DNA from: Fimisoma avicola
GTDB lineage: Bacteria > Bacillota > Clostridia > Peptostreptococcales > Anaerovoracaceae
Assembly: GCA_018714945.1 (NCBI GenBank)
Contig: DVMO01000090.1
Coordinates: 1 to 13,171 of the forward strand
DNA length: 13,171 nt
Direction of reading: 5' to 3'
Both the position numbers and the translations under genes were made by a program. Within the stretch, counting starts at the first letter, position 1; every line of letters starts with the position of its first letter. The notes beneath the pieces were generated by a model. It was not told where the DNA came from and searched no databases. It saw only the letters and a program-made list of their open reading frames with translations. Below, piece after piece: positions 6,336-13,171 of the stretch.

Positions 6336-6577
6336 TGAAAGCAACAGGAATCACCAGGCCGGTAGATCCCCTTGGCCGAGTGGTAATACCGGTAGAATTG
6401 AGAAGAAGCCTTGGAATAAAGACCGATGATCTCCTTGAGATATTTGTAGACGGAGAATATATAATGCTCAGGAAAAATGAGCCTGCATGTGTTTTTTGCG
6501 GAAAAACGGAAGATGTTGTCGATGTTCACGGAAAGAATGTGTGCAAATCCTGCATTGAGGAAATGAAAAATCTTTAG
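6335..6577 (+). CDS. abrB: AbrB-family transition-state regulator with CxxC-CxxC tail
   Basis: A swapped-hairpin (SpoVT-AbrB) DNA-binding protein; in B. subtilis AbrB represses stationary-phase and sporulation genes during growth and is shut off by Spo0A. The 80-residue product matches the family N-terminal DNA-binding domain closely: GITRPVDPLGRVVIPVELRR, then LGIKTDDLLEIFVDGEYIML (up to about residue 46). The C-terminal part has C52-x2-C55 and C70-x2-C73 (CVFC, CKSC), a probable zinc knuckle absent from B. subtilis AbrB. GGAGG about 8 bases upstream (6321-6325) is inside the preceding gene, and the start overlaps its stop by one base. The gene lies downstream of trmN6 as in B. subtilis. It could be a paralogue rather than the functional AbrB. 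Confidence 0.88.
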   Translation: MKATGITRPVDPLGRVVIPVELRRSLGIKTDDLLEIFVDGEYIMLRKNEPACVFCGKTEDVVDVHGKNVCKSCIEEMKNL

Positions 6578-6597
6578 GTCTTATCTGGAGGAGAAAA

Positions 6598-7869
6598 TTG
6601 TCAAAGTACATTGTGAATCACAGCGGCCCCCTAAGAGGTGAGGTCGGAGTCAGCGGGGCAAAAAATGCAGTGCTGCCGCTGATGGCTGCTGCCCTGCTTT
6701 CAGAGGACAAATGTGTCATAAGGGATGTTCCTCATCTGCGGGATGTCAGCCTGATGAAAGAATTGCTGGTCTCTCTGGGATCAGAGATCACCGAATCGGG
6801 AGAGGATGTTCTTTCCATAGAAACAAAAGATATACTTTCGACAGAAGCTGATTTCGAGCTTGTAAACCAGATGCGTGCTTCGATTTTGGTGATGGGGCCG
6901 CTGCTTGCAAGAAAAGGCCGCGCAAAAGTACATCTGCCGGGAGGCTGTGCCATCGGCAGCAGACCTATAGATCTGCACCTTAAAGGCTTTGAGGCCCTTG
7001 GGGCTATCATCACCGTCTGCGAGGAAGAAGGATATGTCGAGGCCGTTGCAGGCGGACAAGGTCTTGTAGGCGATACCATATATCTGGATTTCCCTAGCGT
7101 CGGGGCCACAGAGAATATAATGACGGCAGCAGTGCTGGCGGAGGGAACGACATATATAGAAAATGCGGCCGAAGAGCCGGAGATAGTTGACCTTGCCAAT
7201 TTCCTCAACAAGATGGGCGCCAAGATAAAAGGCGCAGGAACCGATACCATCAGGATAGAGGGAGTGAGGAGCCTGGGAGGTGCCAACCATACGGTCATAC
7301 CGGACAGGATAGAGGCGGCTACTTTTATGCTTGCAGCAGCCATTACACGGGGGTCTGTGCGCATTTTTAATGTGGTGCCTGACCATCTGAAACCGGTGAT
7401 AGCCAAACTGCGCGAATGCGGAGTGAGGATAGAGGTAGGTGATGACGACCTGATCGTAAGGGGAAACCTGGGGCCTCATTACGCCACCGACATCAAGACT
7501 CTGCCGTATCCGGGCTTTCCTACGGATATACAATCTCCGTTCATGGCGTATCTTACCACTGTAGAAGGAGCCAGCACCGTCATAGAGACGGTGTTTGAAA
7601 ACCGGTTCATGCATGTTGCCCAGCTCAACAAGATGGGCGCCAGCATAGAGACTGCGGGAAACAAGGCCCATGTCAGGGGCAATGCCAAGCTTCGCGGATG
7701 TCAGGTAATGGCAACAGACCTGAGGGCCGGAGCTGCGCTGGTCCTGGCAGGACTTGCCGCTGAAGGCAGGACTGAGATCTCTGAGATATATCACATAGAA
7801 AGAGGCTATGAGAAGTTCATAGAAAAGTTCGCAAACCTGGGGGCTACCATAATCCGGGTGAACGACTGA
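6598..7869 (+). CDS. murA: UDP-N-acetylglucosamine 1-carboxyvinyltransferase
   Basis: Catalyses the first committed step of peptidoglycan synthesis: transfer of enolpyruvate from PEP to UDP-GlcNAc, in the cytoplasm. The 423-residue product has SGAKNA with K22, the active-site Cys117 in GGCAIGSRPIDLHLKGFEAL (target of fosfomycin in this family), YPGFPTDIQSPFM with the catalytic-type Asp, and DLRAGAALVLAGLAAEG near the C terminus. Presence of Cys rather than Asp predicts fosfomycin sensitivity of the enzyme. The TTG start at 6598 has GGAGGAG about 5 bases before it; no in-frame ATG lies near. It follows abrB by 20 bases with no promoter, so co-transcription is likely. spoIID follows, as with murAA in B. 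subtilis. Confidence 0.97.
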   Translation: MSKYIVNHSGPLRGEVGVSGAKNAVLPLMAAALLSEDKCVIRDVPHLRDVSLMKELLVSLGSEITESGEDVLSIETKDILSTEADFELVNQMRASILVMGPLLARKGRAKVHLPGGCAIGSRPIDLHLKGFEALGAIITVCEEEGYVEAVAGGQGLVGDTIYLDFPSVGATENIMTAAVLAEGTTYIENAAEEPEIVDLANFLNKMGAKIKGAGTDTIRIEGVRSLGGANHTVIPDRIEAATFMLAAAITRGSVRIFNVVPDHLKPVIAKLRECGVRIEVGDDDLIVRGNLGPHYATDIKTLPYPGFPTDIQSPFMAYLTTVEGASTVIETVFENRFMHVAQLNKMGASIETAGNKAHVRGNAKLRGCQVMATDLRAGAALVLAGLAAEGRTEISEIYHIERGYEKFIEKFANLGATIIRVND

Positions 7870-7884
7870 AACGGGTACTATCCG

Positions 7885-7922
7885 ACCTCCCTTGGACATA
7901 TGATGTCTGAGGGAGGTTTTTT
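7885..7922 (+). terminator. murA terminator whose 3' arm holds the spoIID ribosome binding site
   Basis: ACCTCCCT (7885-7892) pairs perfectly with AGGGAGGT (7910-7917), with a second inner stem GACAT/ATGTC (7895-7899 with 7903-7907), followed by six Ts (7917-7922). It starts 16 bases after the murA stop. The GGGAGG in the 3' arm is also the only Shine-Dalgarno sequence for the ATG at 7923. Confidence 0.9.
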
Positions 7923-8918
7923 ATGAGGAAAAATATATTTGCCGGCCTGATGATCACATTGATGTTTATATGCATCCCGATGCTGGCGGGTCTGCTTTTG
8001 GGAGGAGCAGGCCGGGAGGAACCTCAGGAAGGGGAGGGCAAAGTTACCGCACCGGAGACCATAAAAGTCTGGCTTGAGGATGAGCAGGAGGTCAGAGAAC
8101 TGGATTTTGAAGAATATGTGGCCTGCGTTGTAGCCTGCGAGATGCCGTCAGACTTTGATGAGGAATCTCTAAAAGCCCAGTCGGTGGCGGCCAGGACTTA
8201 TGCCATGTCAAAAATCGTGCGGTCGGCCGATTCGCCGCAAAAGGCCCATCCCAAAACCCCGGTATGCGATACTACCCATTGTCAGGTATATAAGCCGGAG
8301 GACGAGCTTATTTCCATCCATGAGGAAGGCTGGGACAAGGAAGGCCTCAAGAAGATCAAAAGTGCGGTAAAATCCACAGAGGGTAAGATGCTCTACTATA
8401 ACGGCCAGCTTGTGACCCAGCCGCTGTTTTTCAGCTCCAGCGGCGGCCAGACCGAAAATTCTGAGGATGTATTTGTCAGCGCCTACCCGTATCTGGTCAG
8501 CGTTGAAAGCCCATATGAAGATGAAGCCACCCACACGGGAGAAGAAAAACGCTTTACTTTGGCGGAAATGAAGCAGGCCCTTGCCGGCAGTTTTCCTGAC
8601 CGGCCTACCGGTACTGTCACTTCGGATAATATCAAAATAATCTCAAGGACAGAGGGCGGCAGAGTAGCTCAGATGACAGCAGGCTCAGCTACATTTAAAG
8701 GCACTGAGATAAGGACAGCGCTGGGGCTGAGTTCGGCTCTGTTTTCCATTTCTTTTGAATGTTCCGGCGGGGAAAACGGGACAACTATCGTCTTTACATC
8801 AGATGGTTCCGGTCACGGCGTAGGAATGAGCCAGTATGGAGCAGACGGCATGGCAAAGGCCGGCAGTGATTATATACAGATACTTACCCACTATTACACC
8901 GGAACACAGGTATATTAG
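7923..8918 (+). CDS. spoIID: Stage II sporulation protein D (lytic transglycosylase)
   Basis: A mother-cell, membrane-anchored enzyme that cuts glycan strands, with SpoIIM and SpoIIP, to let the mother cell engulf the forespore. The 331-residue product has an N-terminal membrane anchor (about residues 5-28), then the SpoIID/LytB core. Catalytic Glu is E73 in ACEMPSDFDEESLKAQSVAA, and zinc-site residues are likely C115 and C120 (CDTTHC). The characteristic FFSSSGGQTE and GHGVGMSQYGA segments follow. ATG 7923 lies 6 bases after GGAGG in the murA terminator. It is downstream of murA as in B. subtilis, but spoIIQ does not follow. Sigma-E control is expected from biology; no clear sigma-E promoter was read in the end of murA. 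Confidence 0.95.
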   Translation: MRKNIFAGLMITLMFICIPMLAGLLLGGAGREEPQEGEGKVTAPETIKVWLEDEQEVRELDFEEYVACVVACEMPSDFDEESLKAQSVAARTYAMSKIVRSADSPQKAHPKTPVCDTTHCQVYKPEDELISIHEEGWDKEGLKKIKSAVKSTEGKMLYYNGQLVTQPLFFSSSGGQTENSEDVFVSAYPYLVSVESPYEDEATHTGEEKRFTLAEMKQALAGSFPDRPTGTVTSDNIKIISRTEGGRVAQMTAGSATFKGTEIRTALGLSSALFSISFECSGGENGTTIVFTSDGSGHGVGMSQYGADGMAKAGSDYIQILTHYYTGTQVY

Positions 8919-8942
8919 AAGATACAAATATCATTCTTTACC

Positions 8943-8972
8943 TTGATTTTACATCTGGCTCTATTGTATTAT
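8943..8972 (+). promoter_or_regulatory. Probable sigma-A-type promoter for fbp
   Basis: TTGATT (8943-8948) and TATTAT (8967-8972) are 18 bases apart in the 108-base gap between spoIID and fbp. The predicted start near 8980 gives a leader of about 47 bases. No terminator for spoIID was seen in this gap, so some read-through from spoIID is possible. Confidence 0.5.
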
Positions 8973-9026
8973 AGAAACGGGAACTGCGGTCAGCATATCC
9001 AAACGCAGCCCGGAAAGGAAAAAATA

Positions 9027-10973
9027 ATGGCGGATCTTAAATACCTGAGACGGTTATCAAGAGATTATCCAAATATCAAGGCTGCTTCGGCCGAAATCAT
9101 CAATCTGAAGGCGATCCTTGCCTTGCCGAAGGGTACTGAGTATTTTCTCAGCGATCTTCATGGTGAGCATGAGGCTTTCATACATATGCTCAAGAGCGCT
9201 TCGGGGACCATCAAGATGAAGATAGATGAACATTTTGAGGTACTGAGTGAAAGAGAGAGGGAAGATCTTGCGTCCCTTATTTATAATGCGGAGGCAGAGA
9301 TCGCAAGGCGAAAAAAAACAGAAGAAGATTTTGACCAGTGGTGTTCCACAGCGATATACAGGCTCATCGTCATATGCAAATCGGTGTCCACAAAGTACAC
9401 AAGATCAAAGGTAAGAAAGATGCTGCCACGCTATATGGACTACAGCATTGATGAACTGCTCCATGCTGACGATGAGGCTAACAGATCGTATTATTACAGC
9501 GAGATAATCAGCTCCGTAATAGAGTGCGGGATGGGAGAGGACTTTATAATCGAGCTTACAGAGGCCATCAGCAGGCTTGCTGTGGACAAGCTTCATATAA
9601 TCGGTGATATATTTGACAGGGGAGCCCACCCTGACAGCATAATGGATTTCCTTATGAACTTTCACGATGTGGATTTTCAGTGGGGCAATCACGACATCGT
9701 CTGGATGGGTGCGGCCACAGGCAACTGGGCATGCATAGCCAATGTATTGAGGATGAACATAAGCTACAACAACTTCGATATGCTGGAAGTTGGATACGGT
9801 ATCAATCTCAGACCATTGTCCGCCTTTGCGTCAGAAGTTTACGGCGACGACCCGTGCCAGTATTTCAAGCCCCATATATTAGATAAGAACAAATACGACC
9901 CTGTGCCGGAGAGTCTTGCCGCAAAGATGCACAAAGCCATTGCCATCTGCCAGTTCAAGATAGAAGGTCAGAGGATAAAGGCTCATCCGGAATACGGCCT
10001 GGAAAAGAGGCTGCTTCTGGACAAGATAGATATAAAGAACGGTACGGTAGAAGTCGAAGGAGTCAGATGGCCGCTGAGGGATACCAATTTTCCTACTATC
10101 GACCCGGATGATCCGTACAGGCTGACCCAGCGGGAAGAGGAGATCATGAAGTCGCTTTCGGCTTCTTTCCTCAATTCTGAAAAGCTACAGACCCATATTA
10201 AATTCCTCTACAGCCACGGCGAGCTTTATACGAGGATCAACGGCAATCTGCTTTATCACGGCTGTATACCTATGGATGAGGACGGTTCATTTAAGGAAGT
10301 TGAGATCAACGGTGAAAAGTTAAAAGGAAAGGCTCTGATGGATCACCTTGACGATCAGGTGCGCAAAGCATACTATACCCCTGAAGAGTCATTGGAGACA
10401 GGTTATGCGGGAGATATCATGTGGTATCTTTGGCTGGGCGGCGATTCTCCGCTTTTTGGCAAGGAAAAGATGACCACATTTGAAAGATTATTTATTGAGG
10501 ACAAAGTAACTCACAAGGAATTTACCAGGCCATATTACAAATACATCAAAGAAAAACAGACCTGTGAGATGATCCTCAGGGAGTTCGGCCTCGACCCGTC
10601 AAAGGGCAAGATACTCAACGGGCATGTTCCTGTAAAGATAAAGGACGGGGAGTCGCCTATCAAAGGAGGCGGCCTGCTATATGTAATAGATGGCGGGATT
10701 TCCAAAGCCTACCAGAAACAGACCGGTATTGCAGGGTATACCTTTATCTATAACTCGCGGTTTATGGCGCTGGCCGAGCATAAGCCGTACAGCCCTCTGC
10801 AGCCGGATGGCAGCCAGCAGTTCCATTCACCTGTGATGAAGACGGTACAGAATATGCCTGAAAGGGTAATGGTCATAGATACTGATCAGGGAGCAGACCT
10901 TGTAGACAAGGTAAATGACCTGAGAGAGCTTGTCAAAGCATATAGAAACGGAGAGCTGAAAGAACAGTTTTAA
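9027..10973 (+). CDS. fbp: Class III fructose-1,6-bisphosphatase
   Basis: Hydrolyses fructose 1,6-bisphosphate to fructose 6-phosphate in gluconeogenesis; cytoplasmic. This is the Firmicute-type class III enzyme (B. subtilis protein 671 aa; here 648), unrelated in fold to E. coli Fbp. It carries the calcineurin-like metal-site motifs SDLHGE (D43, H45), GDIFDRG (193-199) and GNHD (220-223), widely spaced as in this class, and the C-terminal LNGHVPVK and DGGISKAYQ segments. ATG 9027 is preceded by AAAGGAAA (9014-9021) and gives the normal MADLKYLRRLS start; the frame can be extended to TTG 8943, but that lies in the promoter. It ends before a strong terminator. Confidence 0.96.
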   Translation: MADLKYLRRLSRDYPNIKAASAEIINLKAILALPKGTEYFLSDLHGEHEAFIHMLKSASGTIKMKIDEHFEVLSEREREDLASLIYNAEAEIARRKKTEEDFDQWCSTAIYRLIVICKSVSTKYTRSKVRKMLPRYMDYSIDELLHADDEANRSYYYSEIISSVIECGMGEDFIIELTEAISRLAVDKLHIIGDIFDRGAHPDSIMDFLMNFHDVDFQWGNHDIVWMGAATGNWACIANVLRMNISYNNFDMLEVGYGINLRPLSAFASEVYGDDPCQYFKPHILDKNKYDPVPESLAAKMHKAIAICQFKIEGQRIKAHPEYGLEKRLLLDKIDIKNGTVEVEGVRWPLRDTNFPTIDPDDPYRLTQREEEIMKSLSASFLNSEKLQTHIKFLYSHGELYTRINGNLLYHGCIPMDEDGSFKEVEINGEKLKGKALMDHLDDQVRKAYYTPEESLETGYAGDIMWYLWLGGDSPLFGKEKMTTFERLFIEDKVTHKEFTRPYYKYIKEKQTCEMILREFGLDPSKGKILNGHVPVKIKDGESPIKGGGLLYVIDGGISKAYQKQTGIAGYTFIYNSRFMALAEHKPYSPLQPDGSQQFHSPVMKTVQNMPERVMVIDTDQGADLVDKVNDLRELVKAYRNGELKEQF

Positions 10974-10986
10974 ATAAACAGCAGAC

Positions 10987-11018
10987 AAAGGGAAGCACCG
11001 CAGGTTCTTCCCTTTTTT
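10987..11018 (+). terminator. fbp terminator
   Basis: AAAGGGAAG (10987-10995) pairs with CTTCCCTTT (11007-11015) as a perfect 9-bp stem, with ACC/GGT extending it inward, then further Ts. It starts 14 bases after the fbp stop. Read on the minus strand the same hairpin is followed by TTTGTCTG, so it may also stop, less efficiently, transcripts of the convergent PucR gene. Confidence 0.9.
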
Positions 11019-11058
11019 ATGTGTTTAAGTGAGCAGGCGGAGTATCCCGGCTTGAGCA

Positions 11059-12240
11059 TCAGTGTCTGCTGCAAATATATATCCTGACCGCAAGAGCGAG
11101 CTGTTCATAACCGCCAAGAGACAGAGGGTCTATACCCAGGATGCTGCCGGCTTTGTTAAGCCTGTAGCGTATCGTGTTCTTATGCTGTCCCATTGCGGCA
11201 GCGGTGTTTTCAAGGGAGCCGCTTTCTTTGACAAATTGTGTGACCGTATTCAGCAGATGAGAATTTTTTTCATTGTCGTAGATTTCAAGAGGATGGATAA
11301 AACGGTTCATATATGATAACATAGAAGAATTTTGAGCAAAAGGAAGGATGGCCTGATAAAGGCCAAGATCATCAAAAAAGGAGACTGATCCGGCTGTCTC
11401 ATCTGCAAATGAGCAGGCATAAAGGCACTCCTGTATGGTTTTTTCCATTTCGGATATGGTGTGATGGACTCCTGATACACCGACAGTAAATTTGTGGCTG
11501 ACCTGAAGGTCGGCCGCAAACATGTACGGCCTGAGCATGTCTTCAAGGGACTGGTCCTGGACTGAGGGACCGCTGTGGATCAGCATAAATCCATTGCCGT
11601 AGAAAAACATGCAATCTGTGGGCTTGATAACAGAACGGTCATACATCTGATTTTCGATCCTGATGTAGTCCTCCTGAGAAAACGGTTCTTTTGCCATAAA
11701 GTAAGCCGCGACCAAAGGTTCTTCCAGGGATGGTTTCATATCAAGCATGGCCTGGGAAAATTGGCTGCCGCTGACTTCTCCCGATAAAAAAGCCTCAACC
11801 TTCTGTCCCAGATAATATAAAGAATCATATCTTTCCATAGCTTTGCTGATCATTACTATAATGTCCTCAAAGAACGGATAGGAGTCGTTTAGTATAAATA
11901 TAGGAAAATCATTATGATCCGCATATCTTATAACATTATCACTGATCGGCAGCATGTAGATATTTTTGATGATAAGCCCGCTTCCGTCTTTTGCAATGAG
12001 TTTTTTGACGGCGTCATATATGAGATTGGGATTATCTTTTGCATACAAAAATGTGCTGAGGGTAAGAAAATGGCTCATCTGGTAGTTATATTCATAATAC
12101 TTTCTGGACAGGTCCTTGTCATATTCGTAATCAAGAATGCCGCAATGGGTTATCTCCTTGCCGAGCCCGCCTGAACCTGCAATCAGCTCCATTTTTTTTA
12201 ACTGTGGAAAACTTTTTAAATCATAGACTGTTAATTTCAT
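11059..12240 (-). CDS. PucR family transcriptional regulator
   Basis: A regulator of the PucR/CdaR type. B. subtilis PucR controls purine catabolism, but members control many catabolic genes. The 393-residue product has an N-terminal PucR domain (about 1-125: MKLTVYDLKSFPQLKKMELI, then a segment with HFLTLSTFLYA). A GGDEF-like CdaR domain follows (about 170-290, with FTVGVSGVHHTISEMEKTIQ), then a C-terminal HTH_30 domain with HKNTIRYRLNKAGSILG (N355-L361 in the recognition helix). The start at 12240 was chosen for AAGGTG about 7 bases upstream; the frame to 12357 runs through the promoter. It is divergent from a cyclodeaminase-family gene 238 bases away, its likely target. The ligand cannot be told from the sequence. 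Confidence 0.9.
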   Translation of the reverse strand: MKLTVYDLKSFPQLKKMELIAGSGGLGKEITHCGILDYEYDKDLSRKYYEYNYQMSHFLTLSTFLYAKDNPNLIYDAVKKLIAKDGSGLIIKNIYMLPISDNVIRYADHNDFPIFILNDSYPFFEDIIVMISKAMERYDSLYYLGQKVEAFLSGEVSGSQFSQAMLDMKPSLEEPLVAAYFMAKEPFSQEDYIRIENQMYDRSVIKPTDCMFFYGNGFMLIHSGPSVQDQSLEDMLRPYMFAADLQVSHKFTVGVSGVHHTISEMEKTIQECLYACSFADETAGSVSFFDDLGLYQAILPFAQNSSMLSYMNRFIHPLEIYDNEKNSHLLNTVTQFVKESGSLENTAAAMGQHKNTIRYRLNKAGSILGIDPLSLGGYEQLALAVRIYICSRH

Positions 12241-12264
12241 GTTAATCACCTTAAAATTAAATAC

Positions 12265-12283
12265 AAAATTTCGCTGAGATTTT
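12265..12283. promoter_or_regulatory. Inverted repeat at the PucR gene transcription start, possible operator
   Basis: AAAATTTC (12265-12272) and GAGATTTT (12276-12283) form an inverted repeat of 8-base arms with one mismatch and a 3-base spacer GCT. It lies directly downstream of the minus-strand -10 element, across the expected transcription start, a position suited to repression. Autoregulation is inference; the AT-rich context makes a chance repeat possible. Confidence 0.35.
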
Positions 12284-12288
12284 ATACT

Positions 12289-12316
12289 ATTATACACAAA
12301 GCGGCAGATAAAGCAA
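12289..12316 (-). promoter_or_regulatory. Promoter of the PucR gene
   Basis: On the minus strand, TTGCTT (12316-12311) and a perfect TATAAT (12294-12289) are separated by 16 bases. The predicted start, near 12282, gives a leader of about 40 bases to the ATG at 12240. Confidence 0.55.
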
Positions 12317-12396
12317 AGATATTTTTTTCTTAAAAATGAAAAATCCCTAAATTTCAACCAATTGCCGGGAAGCGTTTTTTTAATGGATTGTTTATA

Positions 12397-12428
12397 TTTA
12401 CAAAAAAAAGCCGTAGAAATTGTATAAG
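12397..12428 (+). promoter_or_regulatory. Possible sub-optimal promoter of the cyclodeaminase-family gene
   Basis: TTTACA (12397-12402) and TATAAG (12423-12428) are each good matches to sigma-A elements but lie 20 bases apart instead of 17. Such over-long spacing is known in activator-dependent promoters, which would fit the neighbouring regulator. No better -35/-10 pair was seen in the 12,300-12,478 stretch. Confidence 0.3.
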
Positions 12429-12478
12429 GAGGGATTTATAGTTTAGGTAGAGAAAGATAGATGAAAGAGGAGACAGAC

Positions 12479-13171
12479 ATGGGAGTTTTAATCTTAACCA
12501 GAGAACAGGTAAAAGAAGTCATAGACATGAAAGAAGTTCTCGAAAAGGTAAGAGAAGTATATCAGTTAAAATCCAAAGGGGAATCAGTTATATGGCCTTT
12601 GGTGAATTATGAATTTAAAAAAGAAAACGCTGCCATGGATATACGCTCCGGATATGTCATGGGCAGCGAACAGCTTCACGGGATGAAGATGCTTAATAAT
12701 TTTCCGGGCAACATAGAAAAAGGACTGCAGCCTTTTAACGGCATTATGCTCGTTTATGATTCCAATACCGGGATACCTATCGGGATCATGGATGCGTCTT
12801 ATATAACATGCATGAGAACAGGAGCAGCAGGAGCCATCGGAGTAGATGCGCTGGCCAGAAAGGACGCCAGGACGCTTATGCTGCTTGGAGCCGGCAAGCA
12901 GGCTCCGTTCCAGATAGCGGCCACACTCCTGCTCAGACCGCTGATAGATAAGGTGTATATAGTAGACCCTGTCAACTATCAGCAGGCAAAAAATCTGGCA
13001 GGCGGGATCAAGGCCCAGCTTAAAGATGAATTCGGTATTGACGCTTCAGGCGTTCAGTTTATTCCGGAGGAATCAGCAGAAAAGGCTGTAAAAGACAGCG
13101 ATGCTGTAATAACCGTTACCCGCGCCACAAAGCCGGTGATAATGAAAGAATGGGTAAAACCGGGAACGCAT
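12479..13171 (+). CDS. Ornithine cyclodeaminase / mu-crystallin family protein (3' end cut)
   Basis: An NAD(P)-dependent enzyme family that includes ornithine cyclodeaminase, alanine dehydrogenase of archaeal type, and imine reductases (ketimine reductase/mu-crystallin); the substrate cannot be assigned from this part. The first 231 residues are present of an expected 320-350; the frame stays open to the window end. Visible features are GMKMLNNFPGN with a family-type Lys, the motif CMRTGAAGAIGVDALARKDA, the Rossmann nucleotide-binding LLGAGKQAPFQ, and TVTRATKPVI followed by WVKPGTH. ATG 12479 has AGAGGAG (12466-12472) 6 bases before it; an in-frame ATG at 12461 would add six residues but has a poorer site. 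It is divergent from the PucR-family gene. Confidence 0.9.
   Translation, partial: MGVLILTREQVKEVIDMKEVLEKVREVYQLKSKGESVIWPLVNYEFKKENAAMDIRSGYVMGSEQLHGMKMLNNFPGNIEKGLQPFNGIMLVYDSNTGIPIGIMDASYITCMRTGAAGAIGVDALARKDARTLMLLGAGKQAPFQIAATLLLRPLIDKVYIVDPVNYQQAKNLAGGIKAQLKDEFGIDASGVQFIPEESAEKAVKDSDAVITVTRATKPVIMKEWVKPGTH

Noticed and set aside
6781..7899. A 372-codon open frame on the minus strand inside murA.
   Set aside because: It is antisense to an unmistakable murA, has no recognisable domain and a composition (Tyr, His, Arg, Ser rich) typical of a shadow frame, and its start lies in the terminator region.
8943..9026. A 28-codon N-terminal extension of fbp.
   Set aside because: It starts on the -35 element, has no ribosome binding site, and the family begins at the downstream ATG, which has one.

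Overview
The window looks like the chromosome of an endospore-forming Firmicute of class Clostridia. The evidence is the gene content (spoIID, spmA, spmB, ricT, abrB, class III fbp), strong AGGAGG-type ribosome binding sites, TTG/GTG starts, frequent ATA, AGA and AGG codons, and medium GC. An amino-acid-fermenting Eubacteriales lineage is possible but is only a guess. There are no tRNAs, insertion sequences, CRISPR arrays or other signs of recent transfer. Almost everything is conserved core genome, so novelty lies in how genes are arranged and controlled rather than in an obvious new system.

Layout: (1) 1-531 is the end of an rRNA operon: 3' part of 23S, a short spacer with a hairpin, 5S and a strong terminator. 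(2) 561-1448 is a YitT-family membrane protein that starts only about 30 bases after that terminator. (3) 1475-4841 is a tight operon with its own promoter: an unannotated 35-residue membrane peptide, tmk, holB, ricT and trmN6, followed by a terminator that lies inside the end of the convergent spmB. (4) 4754-5855, minus strand, is spmA-spmB (spore maturation). (5) 5909-7922 is a plus-strand operon: a DUF948-like membrane/coiled-coil protein, an AbrB-type regulator, and murA, ending in a terminator. (6) 7923-8918 is spoIID, whose ribosome binding site is part of that terminator stem. (7) 8943-11018 is class III fructose-1,6-bisphosphatase with its own promoter and terminator. (8) 11059-13171 is a divergent pair: a PucR-type regulator on the minus strand and an ornithine cyclodeaminase/mu-crystallin family gene on the plus strand, cut by the window end.

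How they fit together: blocks 3 and 5 correspond to the Bacillus subtilis tmk-yaaQ-yaaR-holB-ricT-yabA-trmN6-yazA-rsmI-abrB neighbourhood. Here yaaQ (darA), yaaR, yabA, yazA and rsmI are absent, and spmAB plus the DUF948 gene sit between trmN6 and abrB. murA-spoIID also matches B. subtilis, where spoIIQ and spoIIID follow; here fbp follows. The common theme is DNA replication and precursor supply, peptidoglycan synthesis and remodelling, and entry into sporulation. The PucR/cyclodeaminase pair looks like a separate, substrate-controlled amino-acid or imine metabolism module.
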